64,000 bases of DNA from Treponema berlinense (GTDB taxonomy: Bacteria > Spirochaetota > Spirochaetia > Treponematales > Treponemataceae): contig NZ_FUXC01000001.1 in NCBI RefSeq assembly GCF_900167025.1, positions 248,001 to 312,000 of the forward strand. The letters run 5' to 3'. The notes under the pieces were generated by a model. The model ran no database searches. It was not told where the DNA came from and was given only the letters and a program-made list of their open reading frames with translations. A program made the position numbers and the translations under genes. The first letter of the stretch is position 1. The number at the start of each line of letters is the position of its first letter. Shown here in pieces: positions 16,749 through 24,180 of this stretch.

Positions 16749-17122
16749 TGGCAAAAATAATAAAAGAAACAATTCATGCAAAAGGAATTGAAATCGGTAT
16801 CTATACAACTGATTTTGAAAATGAATTTATTTCACTTACAGATATAGCACGATATAGAAGCGCAGATCCCCGTATAACTATTCACACATGGCTTCGAGGT
16901 CGGGATATAGTCGAATTTTTAGGTTTATGGGAAAGCCTTCACAATCCGGATTTTAAACGTAGCGAATTCGATACGTTTAAAAGTGAAGCTGGAACTAATG
17001 CATTTACATTTTCTATAAAAGAATGGAATGATACATTAAAGGGAAAAGGAATCATTACAAAATCTGGCAGATATGGCGGCGGAATATATTCAGGCTCTCA
17101 TAGACTCACGGGAAAAAGATGA
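16748..17122 (+). pseudogene. KilA-N domain protein, truncated by fusion to a Fic remnant
   Basis: The first about 108 codons encode a KilA-N DNA-binding domain: FISLTDIARYRSADPRITIHTWLRGRDIVEFLGLWESLHNPDF ... KEWNDTLKGKGIITKSGRYGG. The family then continues with a conserved GGTYAHKDIAFEFGSWISPEF block, which is absent. From about 17076 the DNA is the 3' part of a different gene in another frame, and translation runs out as GIYSGSHRLTGKR. Together with hsdM it is read as one operon. A short KilA-N protein could still be made. Confidence 0.7.
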
Positions 17123-17483
17123 TGATAGTATTTTTATTGATTTTATGTTGAACCTTCATGCAAAACATCTGCAAAAAGAAATTGAACAGTTTAAGGCTTC
17201 CATGAGCGAAAATAATGAGAAAATGGTCGATAAATCGCTTTTGAAACTGGAAATGGTCGATAAGTGGTCTGTAAAGCCAACTTTAGCCGAGAAACTGGTC
17301 GATATTTTACATTTTATGAGCGATAAATCCCAAATCACTACAGAGGAACTTGTGCGGCATTTTGATTTTGCACCTACAACAGCCAAGCGTTACCTGCGCC
17401 AGCTGACCGAATTCGGCTACCTTGAAGCAATGGGCGGGAATAAGAACAGATGCTATAAGTTAAAAGAAGGGGAACTGTACTAG
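17073..17483 (+). pseudogene. Fic-family protein, C-terminal remnant
   Basis: EYIQALIDSREKDDDSIFIDFMLNLHAKHLQ matches the helical end of Fic domains. LAEKLVDILHFMSDKSQITTEELVRHFDFAPTTAKRYLRQLTEFGYLEA is the winged helix typical of Fic C-termini. The catalytic HPFxxGNGR motif and the N-terminal two thirds are missing. The ATG at 17073 lies inside the KilA-N sequence and has no RBS, so it is probably not expressed alone. The deletion joined it to KilA-N at about 17075-17083 (GGCGGCGGAA). Confidence 0.7.
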
Positions 17484-17498
17484 ATGTAATAAAAAAAA

Positions 17499-17590
17499 CA
17501 GTCCGCGGTCCCTGCGTCATCATACGATGAACCACCTGCTCAAGGCAGGGAGAAGGAATCCCGCGGCTTACGTGAGTAATGTACTGTATT
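17499..17590 (+). mobile_element. IS200/IS605-type TnpB 3'-end relic with right-end hairpin
   Basis: In one frame ending at TAA 17577-17579 the DNA reads DEPPAQGREKESRGLRE (17526-17576), the typical C-terminus of TnpB proteins. The nucleotide sequence GGGAGAAGGAATCCCGCGG and the following GTAATGTAC resemble IS200/IS605 right ends. CCGCGG (17503-17508) and CCCTGC/GCAGGG offer pairing. No TnpA or TnpB body is present, so this is a relic. Confidence 0.5.
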
Positions 17591-17622
17591 TTTCCCAAAA
17601 AATCAAGTAAAATAGAAGCTAT

Positions 17623-18261
17623 ATGAACCAACAGCAATTTGACAGCATAGAAAATACACTTACACAAATTCGTTTGCAAGCGTATGCTGGCAACACAAAT
17701 GAGATGACGATAAGCAATTATTTGAACAATATTGAAATATGCCGCTCTTTTTACCCTTTGCTGCATTTTTTTGAAGTCAGTCTGCGTAATGCAATAGATA
17801 AAGCTCTTACAGACTATTCTAATGGTCAAGAATGGATGGATATTCTCCCTTTAGACTCAAAAAGCAAACTGAAAATCTTTAATGCAAAGCAAACCATAGA
17901 ATTACACCGGCATATTGTTACGCATGACAGAATTGTTGCAGAATTAAGTCTTGGTTTTTGGACATCCTTTGTTTCCAAGAAGTTTTCACAGTATCCTTTT
18001 CAAGGATATGTGTTGAGATACGCTTTTCCAAATTGCCCAAAATTTATGCGTACTGCCAAAAATATGCAAAAAAGATTTGAAAGCTTCAGAATTCTTCGAA
18101 ATAGAATTTCTCACTGTGAGCGTATAAACCATTTTAAAAATCTTACGATTCTACACGCTGAATTGTTAGAAAGTATCGGCTGGATTGAAAAAGAAGTTGC
18201 TGACCTTGCTTCAAAAATGGATTATGTAAACTCTTCATTGAATTTTAAGGTGGCATTATGA
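17623..18261 (+). CDS. Abi-like HEPN-domain protein embedded in the type I locus
   Basis: 212 aa. The Abi-like pattern is CRSFYPLLHFFEVSLRNAIDKAL (about 40-62) and, near residues 156-166, FRILRNRISHCE, which contains R159-x4-H164, the HEPN ribonuclease signature. Such proteins are known abortive-infection or tRNA/RNA-cleaving toxins. The TGA overlaps the hsdS ATG (ATGA, 4 bp), so the two are translationally coupled. The arrangement recalls the anticodon nuclease PrrC, kept inside a type I restriction locus and silenced by it. That parallel is inference; PrrC itself is not homologous in the N-terminal ATPase part. Confidence 0.75.
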   Translation: MNQQQFDSIENTLTQIRLQAYAGNTNEMTISNYLNNIEICRSFYPLLHFFEVSLRNAIDKALTDYSNGQEWMDILPLDSKSKLKIFNAKQTIELHRHIVTHDRIVAELSLGFWTSFVSKKFSQYPFQGYVLRYAFPNCPKFMRTAKNMQKRFESFRILRNRISHCERINHFKNLTILHAELLESIGWIEKEVADLASKMDYVNSSLNFKVAL

Positions 18262-19829
18262 CTGCCAAAGATTTAAAAAACGCACTTTTACAGGAAGCAG
18301 TGCAGGGGAAATTAGTTCCTCAGATTGCAAGTGAAGGCAACGCACGGGATTTGCTGGAAGAAATACGGAAAGAAAAATTGTCACACGGATTTGCAAATTC
18401 CTACGGAATTTGCGATGGAAAGGATAAAAAAACTAAAAAAAGTGATTTACGTAGTAAATCACAAATCAGTGTGACAAAAAAAGAATTGCCAGAAATTACA
18501 GAAGATGAGATTCCTTTTGAGATTCCAGAGAACTGGTGCTGGTGTAGATTGGGTGAAATTGTTTCTATTTTAGGGGATGGAATACATGGTACTCCTAATT
18601 ATGATATTTCAGGAAATTATTATTTTGTAAATGGAAATAATTTGAATAATGGGAAAATTGAAATAAAACCTGATACAAAAAAAGTCAATCAATCTGAATA
18701 TGAAAAATACAAGAAAGAACTAAACAATAATACTGTTTTTGTATCAATAAATGGAACTCTTGGAAATATTGCTTTTTATGAAAGTGAAAAAATCATATTA
18801 GGTAAGAGTGCTTGTTATTTTAATCTTATCAAAAATGAAATGAAAATTTATATTTATTGGTTGATTAAAACTAAATACTTTTTAGATTATGCAAATGAAG
18901 AAGCTACCGGAACAACAATAAAAAATGTTTCATTAGCAGCAATGCGAAATTTTCCAATTCCATTACCTCCACTCGCCGAACAAAAACGCATTGTCGCCGC
19001 AATCGAAAAATTCATGCCGCTCATAGAAGAATACGGCAAAAAAGAAACACAACTCAAAGCTATTAATGAAAAAATCGGCACACTCACAAAAAAAGCAATC
19101 CTGCAGGAAGCCGTCCAGGGAAAACTTGTGCCCCAAATTGCCGCTGAGGGAAACGCACGGGACTTGCTGAAAGAAATACGGAAGAAAAAATTGTCACACG
19201 GATTGGATTTTGCTAACGCAAAATCTGGAAAGAAGAAATCCAAAAAAGAGACAGCGTTAGCTGGCTCGAATCCGTGTGACATTAAAGAAGATGAGATTCC
19301 TTTTGATATACCGGAAAATTGGTGCTGGTGCAGATTGGGGAAAATTGTTTATAACAACGGTCAAAAAACACCTGATAAAGAATTCAGTTATATTGATATT
19401 GGTTCAATAGATAATCTGCATCAAAAGTTAAATGATAAAGAAAACTTTGTTTCACCAGAGCAGGCTCCTTCAAGGGCAAGAAAAATTGTGAAAAGGGGTG
19501 ATATTATTTATGCGACCGTAAGGCCGTACTTACATAACATGTGCATTATTGATAAGGACTTTGAAAAAGAGCCTATCGCAAGTACTGGATTTGCAGTTTT
19601 AGCTTGCTATCCTCAAATAAATAATCAATATTTATTTTATTATTTACTTTCACCATCATTTGATAATTACGCAAATGATACAGAAAATTCGAAAGGTGTT
19701 GCATATCCGGCAATAAATGATGATAAATTGTATAAAGGTGTTATCCCTCTTCCGCCTCTTGCCGAACAAAAACGCATTGTAGTCGCAATCGAAAAAATGC
19801 TGCCATTATGCGAAAAACTTGGAGAATAA
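18258..19829 (+). CDS. hsdS: Type I restriction enzyme, specificity subunit S
   Basis: 523 aa with two half-sites. Each half has a spacer helix (LLQEAVQGKLVPQIASEGNA at about 10-29 and its copy at about 281-300), an entry motif (EIPFEIPENWCWCRLG), a variable target-recognition domain and an exit motif (PLPPLAEQKRIVAAIEK). The two target-recognition domains differ, so the DNA target should be bipartite. Just after each spacer sits a low-complexity insert encoded by palindromic DNA. The near-identical direct repeats (about 18290-18390 and 19100-19204) would allow domain exchange or loss by recombination. It ends cleanly after the second exit motif. Confidence 0.93.
   Translation: MTAKDLKNALLQEAVQGKLVPQIASEGNARDLLEEIRKEKLSHGFANSYGICDGKDKKTKKSDLRSKSQISVTKKELPEITEDEIPFEIPENWCWCRLGEIVSILGDGIHGTPNYDISGNYYFVNGNNLNNGKIEIKPDTKKVNQSEYEKYKKELNNNTVFVSINGTLGNIAFYESEKIILGKSACYFNLIKNEMKIYIYWLIKTKYFLDYANEEATGTTIKNVSLAAMRNFPIPLPPLAEQKRIVAAIEKFMPLIEEYGKKETQLKAINEKIGTLTKKAILQEAVQGKLVPQIAAEGNARDLLKEIRKKKLSHGLDFANAKSGKKKSKKETALAGSNPCDIKEDEIPFDIPENWCWCRLGKIVYNNGQKTPDKEFSYIDIGSIDNLHQKLNDKENFVSPEQAPSRARKIVKRGDIIYATVRPYLHNMCIIDKDFEKEPIASTGFAVLACYPQINNQYLFYYLLSPSFDNYANDTENSKGVAYPAINDDKLYKGVIPLPPLAEQKRIVVAIEKMLPLCEKLGE
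18378..18477. repeat. Palindromic insert 1 in hsdS
   Basis: TTGTCACAC (18378-18386) and GTGTGACAA (18469-18477) enclose two perfect hairpins: GCAAATTC (18393-18400)/GAATTTGC (18406-18413) and GTGATTTAC (18442-18450)/GTAAATCAC (18454-18462). They encode the linker after spacer repeat 1. Confidence 0.75.
19191..19281. repeat. Palindromic insert 2 in hsdS
   Basis: TGTCACACGGATT (19192-19204) and AATCCGTGTGACA (19269-19281) are perfect outer arms. Inside, GCTAACGC (19212-19219) pairs with GCGTTAGC (19254-19261), and TTTTGC/GCAAAA forms a small hairpin. The position is equivalent to insert 1, but the internal sequence differs. Confidence 0.75.
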
Positions 19830-19831
19830 AA

Positions 19832-20299
19832 TTGAGTGTTTCAGAAATAGTTTCACTTTCAATTGCTATAATTTCTCTTATTGTATCTATTTATGTTGTT
19901 ATTAGAGATCAGAGTCAAAAAAGATTTGATTTATTAATTACAATGTATGACAGATTAGAATCTTCTAATGAGGAATTGCAGCATCAAACCGATAAAGAAT
20001 CTTCTCAAAAAGCAAAATGGAAACTGGAACGTGAATTAGAAACTGCTTGTTATATGTTATACAAAAAGAAAATAGATAGAAAGATTTTTTATCACTTGTA
20101 TAGGGCTTGGTTATTGTCAAGAGATTACTTTTGGACTGAAAAATACAACAATGATATGTCTGAACCTGGGAATCACCCTTATACAGTGTGGGCAATAAAA
20201 ACTGGTTTAAAAAAAGGATTCCTTAATAATTCCAAAGTAAAACAAAAATTCTTGAAGCAAATGACAGACTACATTATTTCAAAGAAATTAGGAGAATAG
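19832..20299 (+). CDS. Small membrane-anchored protein of unknown function
   Basis: About 155 aa from a TTG at 19832, preferred over the ATG at 19808 because GGAGA (19821-19825) sits at RBS distance. One N-terminal membrane segment (about 5-24, IVSLSIAIISLIVSIYVVI) is followed by a charged cytoplasmic region, KRFDLLITMYDRLESSNEEL...ACYMLYKKKIDRKIFYHLYRAWLLSRDYF. This pattern is common in small uncharacterised proteins near defence genes. No catalytic motif is seen. It begins right after the hsdS stop and is AT-rich. Confidence 0.6.
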   Translation: MSVSEIVSLSIAIISLIVSIYVVIRDQSQKRFDLLITMYDRLESSNEELQHQTDKESSQKAKWKLERELETACYMLYKKKIDRKIFYHLYRAWLLSRDYFWTEKYNNDMSEPGNHPYTVWAIKTGLKKGFLNNSKVKQKFLKQMTDYIISKKLGE

Positions 20300-20303
20300 A
20301 AAT

Positions 20304-20924
20304 TTGGAAAAAACTGTTCCTGAATTATTAAATCAAATTATTGATATATTATCTCAACCTATATCAATTTCAGATATTGTTTCTTTAGTGCTTGCCTCTA
20401 TATCAGTTTTTGCAGCAATTTTTGTCCCATATAAGATTATGGAAAAACAAAATAAAATTGCAGTTTTCGAAAAGAGATTTGAGATATATTGTATTATTGA
20501 AAAAATTATAAACTTCTCAAATGCAATTGAAAAACTTAAAACATTACCAGATAAACAAAATCCAGATGAAATAAAATTATCATATTGTAACCTTCAAATT
20601 TGGTTTAGCATGTTTAATAAGGCAAATTCATATGAAGAGACAATACCTAAAGATTTTTTAAGTTCAGTTAAGACTTTGGATGAAATTCTTACTATTCAAT
20701 CTACATTATTAAAATCAACAAGTTTTTTATTTGGAAAAGATGTTTCACAATTTGTTTTAGAATTAGAGCAAAAATATCAGAGTTTTATAAAAAATTTTTC
20801 ACAAAATCTGTTACCGCATATTAAAAATAATAATTATTCATTAACAAAAACGGATTTTATTTCTTATGTAAATGGGCATCCAAATTATCAAAAATTGTTT
20901 ATAAAATATTTAAAATTAAACTAG
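20304..20924 (+). CDS. Small membrane-anchored protein of unknown function
   Basis: 206 aa from TTG 20304, with RBS AGGAGA (20290-20295). A membrane segment at about 22-42 (ISDIVSLVLASISVFAAIFVPY) is followed by a helical cytoplasmic part (KIMEKQNKIAVFEKRFEIYCIIEKIINF...). The layout resembles the gene before it (one membrane helix then a long helical domain, TTG start, same type of RBS), so the two may act together. No known domain recognised. Very AT-rich, like the preceding gene. Confidence 0.6.
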   Translation: MEKTVPELLNQIIDILSQPISISDIVSLVLASISVFAAIFVPYKIMEKQNKIAVFEKRFEIYCIIEKIINFSNAIEKLKTLPDKQNPDEIKLSYCNLQIWFSMFNKANSYEETIPKDFLSSVKTLDEILTIQSTLLKSTSFLFGKDVSQFVLELEQKYQSFIKNFSQNLLPHIKNNNYSLTKTDFISYVNGHPNYQKLFIKYLKLN

Positions 20925-21052
20925 GTGAAACAAAAATATTAAATGTATATTTGAAATTATTAAATATCTTTTCAAAAGCAGAATTAAAATGAGGAGCAAA
21001 ATGGACACTTGCATCAAGGCTCGTTCATTCCGGAGGATTTTTTTGTTTTAAT

Positions 21053-22486
21053 ATGAAAAGCGATTATCTTACTTCAAAGCCGGCGTTTTATGCGCTTTTT
21101 GTTTTTTCACTTCCGATTATAATTGGCAATTTGTTCCAGCAGCTTTACACGATGGTCGATTCGGCGGTCGTGGGGCGGTTTGTGGGCGAGCAGGCACTGG
21201 CTGCGGTCGGCGCGTCTTATTCGCTTACGGTTGTTTTTATCTGCGTGGCGATTGGCGGCGGTGTCGGCTCTTCGGTGATTGTGAGCAAGTATTTTGGCGC
21301 GCGCAATTTTTCTGCGATGAAGACTGCGGTCAGCACTGCGTTTTTGACGTTTCTGGGTATCAGCGTTTTTCTTGGCGCGGTGGGAATTGTAATAAACCGT
21401 CCGCTTCTTGTGCTTTTAAGGACTCCTTCAGACGCGCTGGACATGGCTCTTGTCTATCTGCGGATTTATTTTCTGGGCCTGCCGTTTTTGTTCATGTACA
21501 ACGTGATTTCCTCGATGTTCAATGCGATTGGAAATTCGCGGATTCCGCTTTTATTTCTGATTTTTTCTTCAGTTCTGAATGTCGTGCTGGACTTTCTGTT
21601 TGTAGCGGTATTTAAGACCGGAGTTGCAGGAGCGGCATGGGCCACGCTGATTGCCCAGGGGCTTTCGTGCGTTCTGTCGTTCGCGGTTTTTATGCGCACG
21701 CTTGGGAAATTCAAGGATTCAGAAGATGGAGTTTCGGCGGCCGAAGAAACTTCCGATGGCGCAGTCTTAATGTCTGGCGGCGCAAGTTTTTGTGACGGCA
21801 AGCTGAGCCGCGGAAGTTACAGGAAATTCAGATTTTTTGACGGACGCGAGCTTTCATCAATGGCGAAAATCGCGATTCCTTCTATATCACAGCAGTCCAC
21901 CGTTTCTATCGGGATGATGCTGGTTCAGTCCGTTGTGAACAGTTTCGGCTCGGAAGCGCTTGCCGGATATTCTGCGTTCAGCCGCATTGCGTCGATTGCG
22001 ATTGTTCCTATGGCGGCGTTGAACAATTCAATGTCGTCTTACACGGCGCAAAATATAGGGGCAGGAAAACCGGAGCGCGTTGTAAAAGGCTACCGTGCGG
22101 CGAATCTTATGGTCGCGTTTTTTGCGGTAACGCTCTGCCTGTGCATTGAATTTTTTTACCGTCTGCTGATTTCTCTTTTTACCGGGGACGGCGGAAGCGA
22201 GACTGCTCTGCGCACAGGACAGGCCGCGCTGCGCTTTGAAGGATTTTTTTACTGCTGGATAGGATTTAAAATGGCCTGCGACGGACTTTTGCGCGGAGCG
22301 GGCGACATGAAAGTATTTACGCTTGCAAATTTAATCAATCTTTCAATCCGCGTGGTTGTCTCGGTCGTATGCGCTCCGCGGTTCGGAATTGAATGGGTCT
22401 GGTATTCCGTTCCGATGGGCTGGTTCATGAACTTTGTAATTTCGTTCGCGGAATACAGAACCGGAAACTGGAAAAAAAGATTATAA
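21053..22486 (+). CDS. MATE-family multidrug/cation efflux transporter
   Basis: 477 aa, about 12 membrane helices in two repeats. Hallmarks are LPIIIGNLFQQLYTMVDSAVVGRFVGEQALAAVG in the first half and IPSISQQSTVSIGMMLVQSVVNSFGSEALAGYSAFSRI in the second. Members export drugs or metabolites by Na+ or H+ antiport in the inner membrane. The cytoplasmic loop between helices 6 and 7 is unusually long (about 217-265), Ser/Gly/Glu-rich. Base composition is clearly more GC-rich than the preceding AT-rich genes, marking the end of the accessory region. GGAGG lies about 15 bp upstream, a long spacing. Substrate unknown. Confidence 0.92.
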   Translation: MKSDYLTSKPAFYALFVFSLPIIIGNLFQQLYTMVDSAVVGRFVGEQALAAVGASYSLTVVFICVAIGGGVGSSVIVSKYFGARNFSAMKTAVSTAFLTFLGISVFLGAVGIVINRPLLVLLRTPSDALDMALVYLRIYFLGLPFLFMYNVISSMFNAIGNSRIPLLFLIFSSVLNVVLDFLFVAVFKTGVAGAAWATLIAQGLSCVLSFAVFMRTLGKFKDSEDGVSAAEETSDGAVLMSGGASFCDGKLSRGSYRKFRFFDGRELSSMAKIAIPSISQQSTVSIGMMLVQSVVNSFGSEALAGYSAFSRIASIAIVPMAALNNSMSSYTAQNIGAGKPERVVKGYRAANLMVAFFAVTLCLCIEFFYRLLISLFTGDGGSETALRTGQAALRFEGFFYCWIGFKMACDGLLRGAGDMKVFTLANLINLSIRVVVSVVCAPRFGIEWVWYSVPMGWFMNFVISFAEYRTGNWKKRL

Positions 22487-22538
22487 AAAAATAAATGCCG
22501 CCTGCCATAAAAATTAAGCAGGACAACAAAAAACGTGA

Positions 22539-22544
22539 TATAAT
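22539..22544 (+). promoter_or_regulatory. -10 box giving a near-leaderless nfeD transcript
   Basis: TATAAT ends 6 bp before the ATG at 22551, so transcription should start at or within a base or two of the start codon. No RBS lies between them. Confidence 0.55.
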
Positions 22545-22550
22545 TTTTTT

Positions 22551-22997
22551 ATGAGTGAATTTTTTGCGGATTATTCTTCATGGATCTGGCTTGGCATTAT
22601 GCTAATTCTCATTTTAATCGAAGCAGGAACCCTTGCGCTTACGACAATCTGGGCTGCGTTAGCGGCTTTTCCTATGATTTTTATTTCGCGCACAGGTCTT
22701 GCATTGCAGTGGCAGGTTCTTATTTTTACTGGGATTACGCTTGTTCTTGTAATTTTTACGCGTTCGTTCGTTGTAAAGAAATTTCTTGGTAAAAAAATTG
22801 AAACCAATGTCAACGCTCTTGAAGGACAGACTGTACTTGTTGTAAAGCCGATTTTAAAATTCCAGAAAGGAGAAGTAAAGGTTGCTAACGGAGTAATCTG
22901 GTCTGCAAAAACCGCGGATGGTTCTGAGGTTTTGGAAGCAAGTGAATGTAAAGTTGTTTCAATTGAAGGCAATACTTTAATCGTGCAAAAAATTTAG
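22551..22997 (+). CDS. NfeD-like membrane protein
   Basis: 148 aa. Two or three N-terminal membrane segments (about 9-75, WIWLGIMLILILIEAGTLALTTIWAALAAFPMIFI) precede a soluble OB-fold domain (about 90-148, TNVNALEGQTVLVVKPI...VKVANGVIWSAKTADGSEVLEASECKVVSIEGNTLIV). This is the short NfeD form that pairs with stomatin/SPFH proteins in membrane microdomain maintenance. The SPFH gene follows at 23165, in keeping with this, though hairpins separate them. A leaderless mRNA is suggested by the -10 box. Confidence 0.88.
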   Translation: MSEFFADYSSWIWLGIMLILILIEAGTLALTTIWAALAAFPMIFISRTGLALQWQVLIFTGITLVLVIFTRSFVVKKFLGKKIETNVNALEGQTVLVVKPILKFQKGEVKVANGVIWSAKTADGSEVLEASECKVVSIEGNTLIVQKI

Positions 22998-23007
22998 CAG
23001 GGAGTGT

Positions 23008-23045
23008 AAGATAAAAACAGCCAAAATGACGTCTGTTTTTATCTT
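23008..23045 (+). terminator. Terminator hairpin after nfeD
   Basis: AAGATAAAAACAG (23008-23020) and CTGTTTTTATCTT (23033-23045) form a perfect 13-bp stem. Two more perfect small stems follow: AAGTTTGC/GCAAACTT (23050-23068) and GTTGTTTC/GAAACAAC (23080-23107). Confidence 0.65.
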
Positions 23046-23109
23046 TAACAAGTTTGCGTTGCAAACTTTCTTATAATCTGTTGTTTCTCACTTTGTTGCG
23101 AAACAACTT

Positions 23110-23151
23110 AAAAAGTCAAGATTAAAACTGAAATTTTAATCTTGACTTTTT
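23110..23151 (+). promoter_or_regulatory. 18-bp perfect hairpin with T run just before the SPFH gene RBS
   Basis: AAAAAGTCAAGATTAAAA (23110-23127) pairs fully with 23134-23151 around the loop CTGAAA, and ends in five T. The RBS GGGAG follows at 23154-23158 and the ATG at 23165. A candidate -10 (TATAAT 23072-23077) lies upstream of it, so it could act as an attenuator or as mRNA protection for the SPFH gene. Confidence 0.5.
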
Positions 23152-23164
23152 ATGGGAGTCAAAA

Positions 23165-24058
23165 ATGATATTTGTAATCGCTGGAATCTGTGCCGTAATC
23201 GTAATTCTTATCATCGCGAACATTAGAATTGTTTCGCAGTCGCAGGCTTTTGTAATTGAGCGTCTTGGTGCGTATTCAAAAACGTGGCAGGTTGGTCTTC
23301 ATTTTAAAATTCCTCTCATTGACCGTATTGCAAAACGTGCTTCCTTAAAGGAAGATGTGCGTGATTTTCCTCCTCAGCCTGTAATTACAAAAGATAATGT
23401 TACAATGCAGATTGATACCGTTGTTTATTGCCAGATAACAGATCCAAAGCTTTATACTTATGGTGTCAAAAATCCAATGAACGCTCTCGAAAACCTTACT
23501 GCAACAACATTGCGCAATATAATTGGTGAACTGGAACTTGACGAGACACTCACAAGCCGTGACGTAATAAACACAAAAATGCGCACAATTCTTGACGAAG
23601 CCACAGACCCTTGGGGCATAAAGGTAAACCGCGTCGAAGTAAAAAACATTGAGCCGCCACAGGCAATCCGCGAAGCCATGGAAAAGCAAATGAGGGCGGA
23701 ACGTGAAAGACGCGAGCAGATTTTGATTGCCGAGGGAAAAAAGCAGTCCGATATTCTCATTGCCGAAGGAAAAAAACAGTCCATGATTCTTCAGGCGGAG
23801 GCAGAAAAAGAAGCGGCGATTCAAAAGGCAAAAGGCGAGGCAGAGGCGATTCTTGAAGTTCAGCAGGCAAAGGCCCAGGGCTTAAGAATGTTGCGTGAGG
23901 CGAATATTGATGACGCCACAATCCGTCTTCGCTCTCTTGAGGCATTTGAAAAGGCCGCCGACGGAAAAGCCTCAAAAATCATAATTCCGTCTGATATTCA
24001 GAGCCTTGCGGGTTTTTTGACAAGCGCTGTTGAAATAGCAAAAGGCACGGAAAAGTAA
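23165..24058 (+). CDS. SPFH/band-7 (stomatin, QmcA-like) membrane protein
   Basis: 297 aa. One N-terminal membrane helix (about 2-20) precedes the SPFH domain (about 22-190): VSQSQAFVIERLGAYSKTWQVGLHFKIPLIDRI ... DNVTMQIDTVVYCQITDPKLYTYGV. A coiled coil (about 175-250) holds an exact duplication of IAEGKKQS. The ending, IIIPSDIQSLAGFLTSAVEIAKG, matches family ends. These proteins form oligomeric scaffolds in functional membrane microdomains and work with NfeD, the upstream neighbour. Confidence 0.92.
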   Translation: MIFVIAGICAVIVILIIANIRIVSQSQAFVIERLGAYSKTWQVGLHFKIPLIDRIAKRASLKEDVRDFPPQPVITKDNVTMQIDTVVYCQITDPKLYTYGVKNPMNALENLTATTLRNIIGELELDETLTSRDVINTKMRTILDEATDPWGIKVNRVEVKNIEPPQAIREAMEKQMRAERERREQILIAEGKKQSDILIAEGKKQSMILQAEAEKEAAIQKAKGEAEAILEVQQAKAQGLRMLREANIDDATIRLRSLEAFEKAADGKASKIIIPSDIQSLAGFLTSAVEIAKGTEK

Positions 24059-24180
24059 GACCTGTTTTATACATTTTTATACAGTGAATTGAAGCAATTC
24101 GTCAAAAGAAGTAAAATATTATGTCGGCTTGGGCATTTTGCTTTTGCCGCTAATTTTATTTTTTTGGAATTTTTAATAAA

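Noticed and set aside
21001-21051. 17-codon ORF (MDTCIKARSFRRIFLF) before the MATE gene
   Set aside because: Short, no similarity, and its RBS-like context may simply be chance; too little to call a leader peptide.
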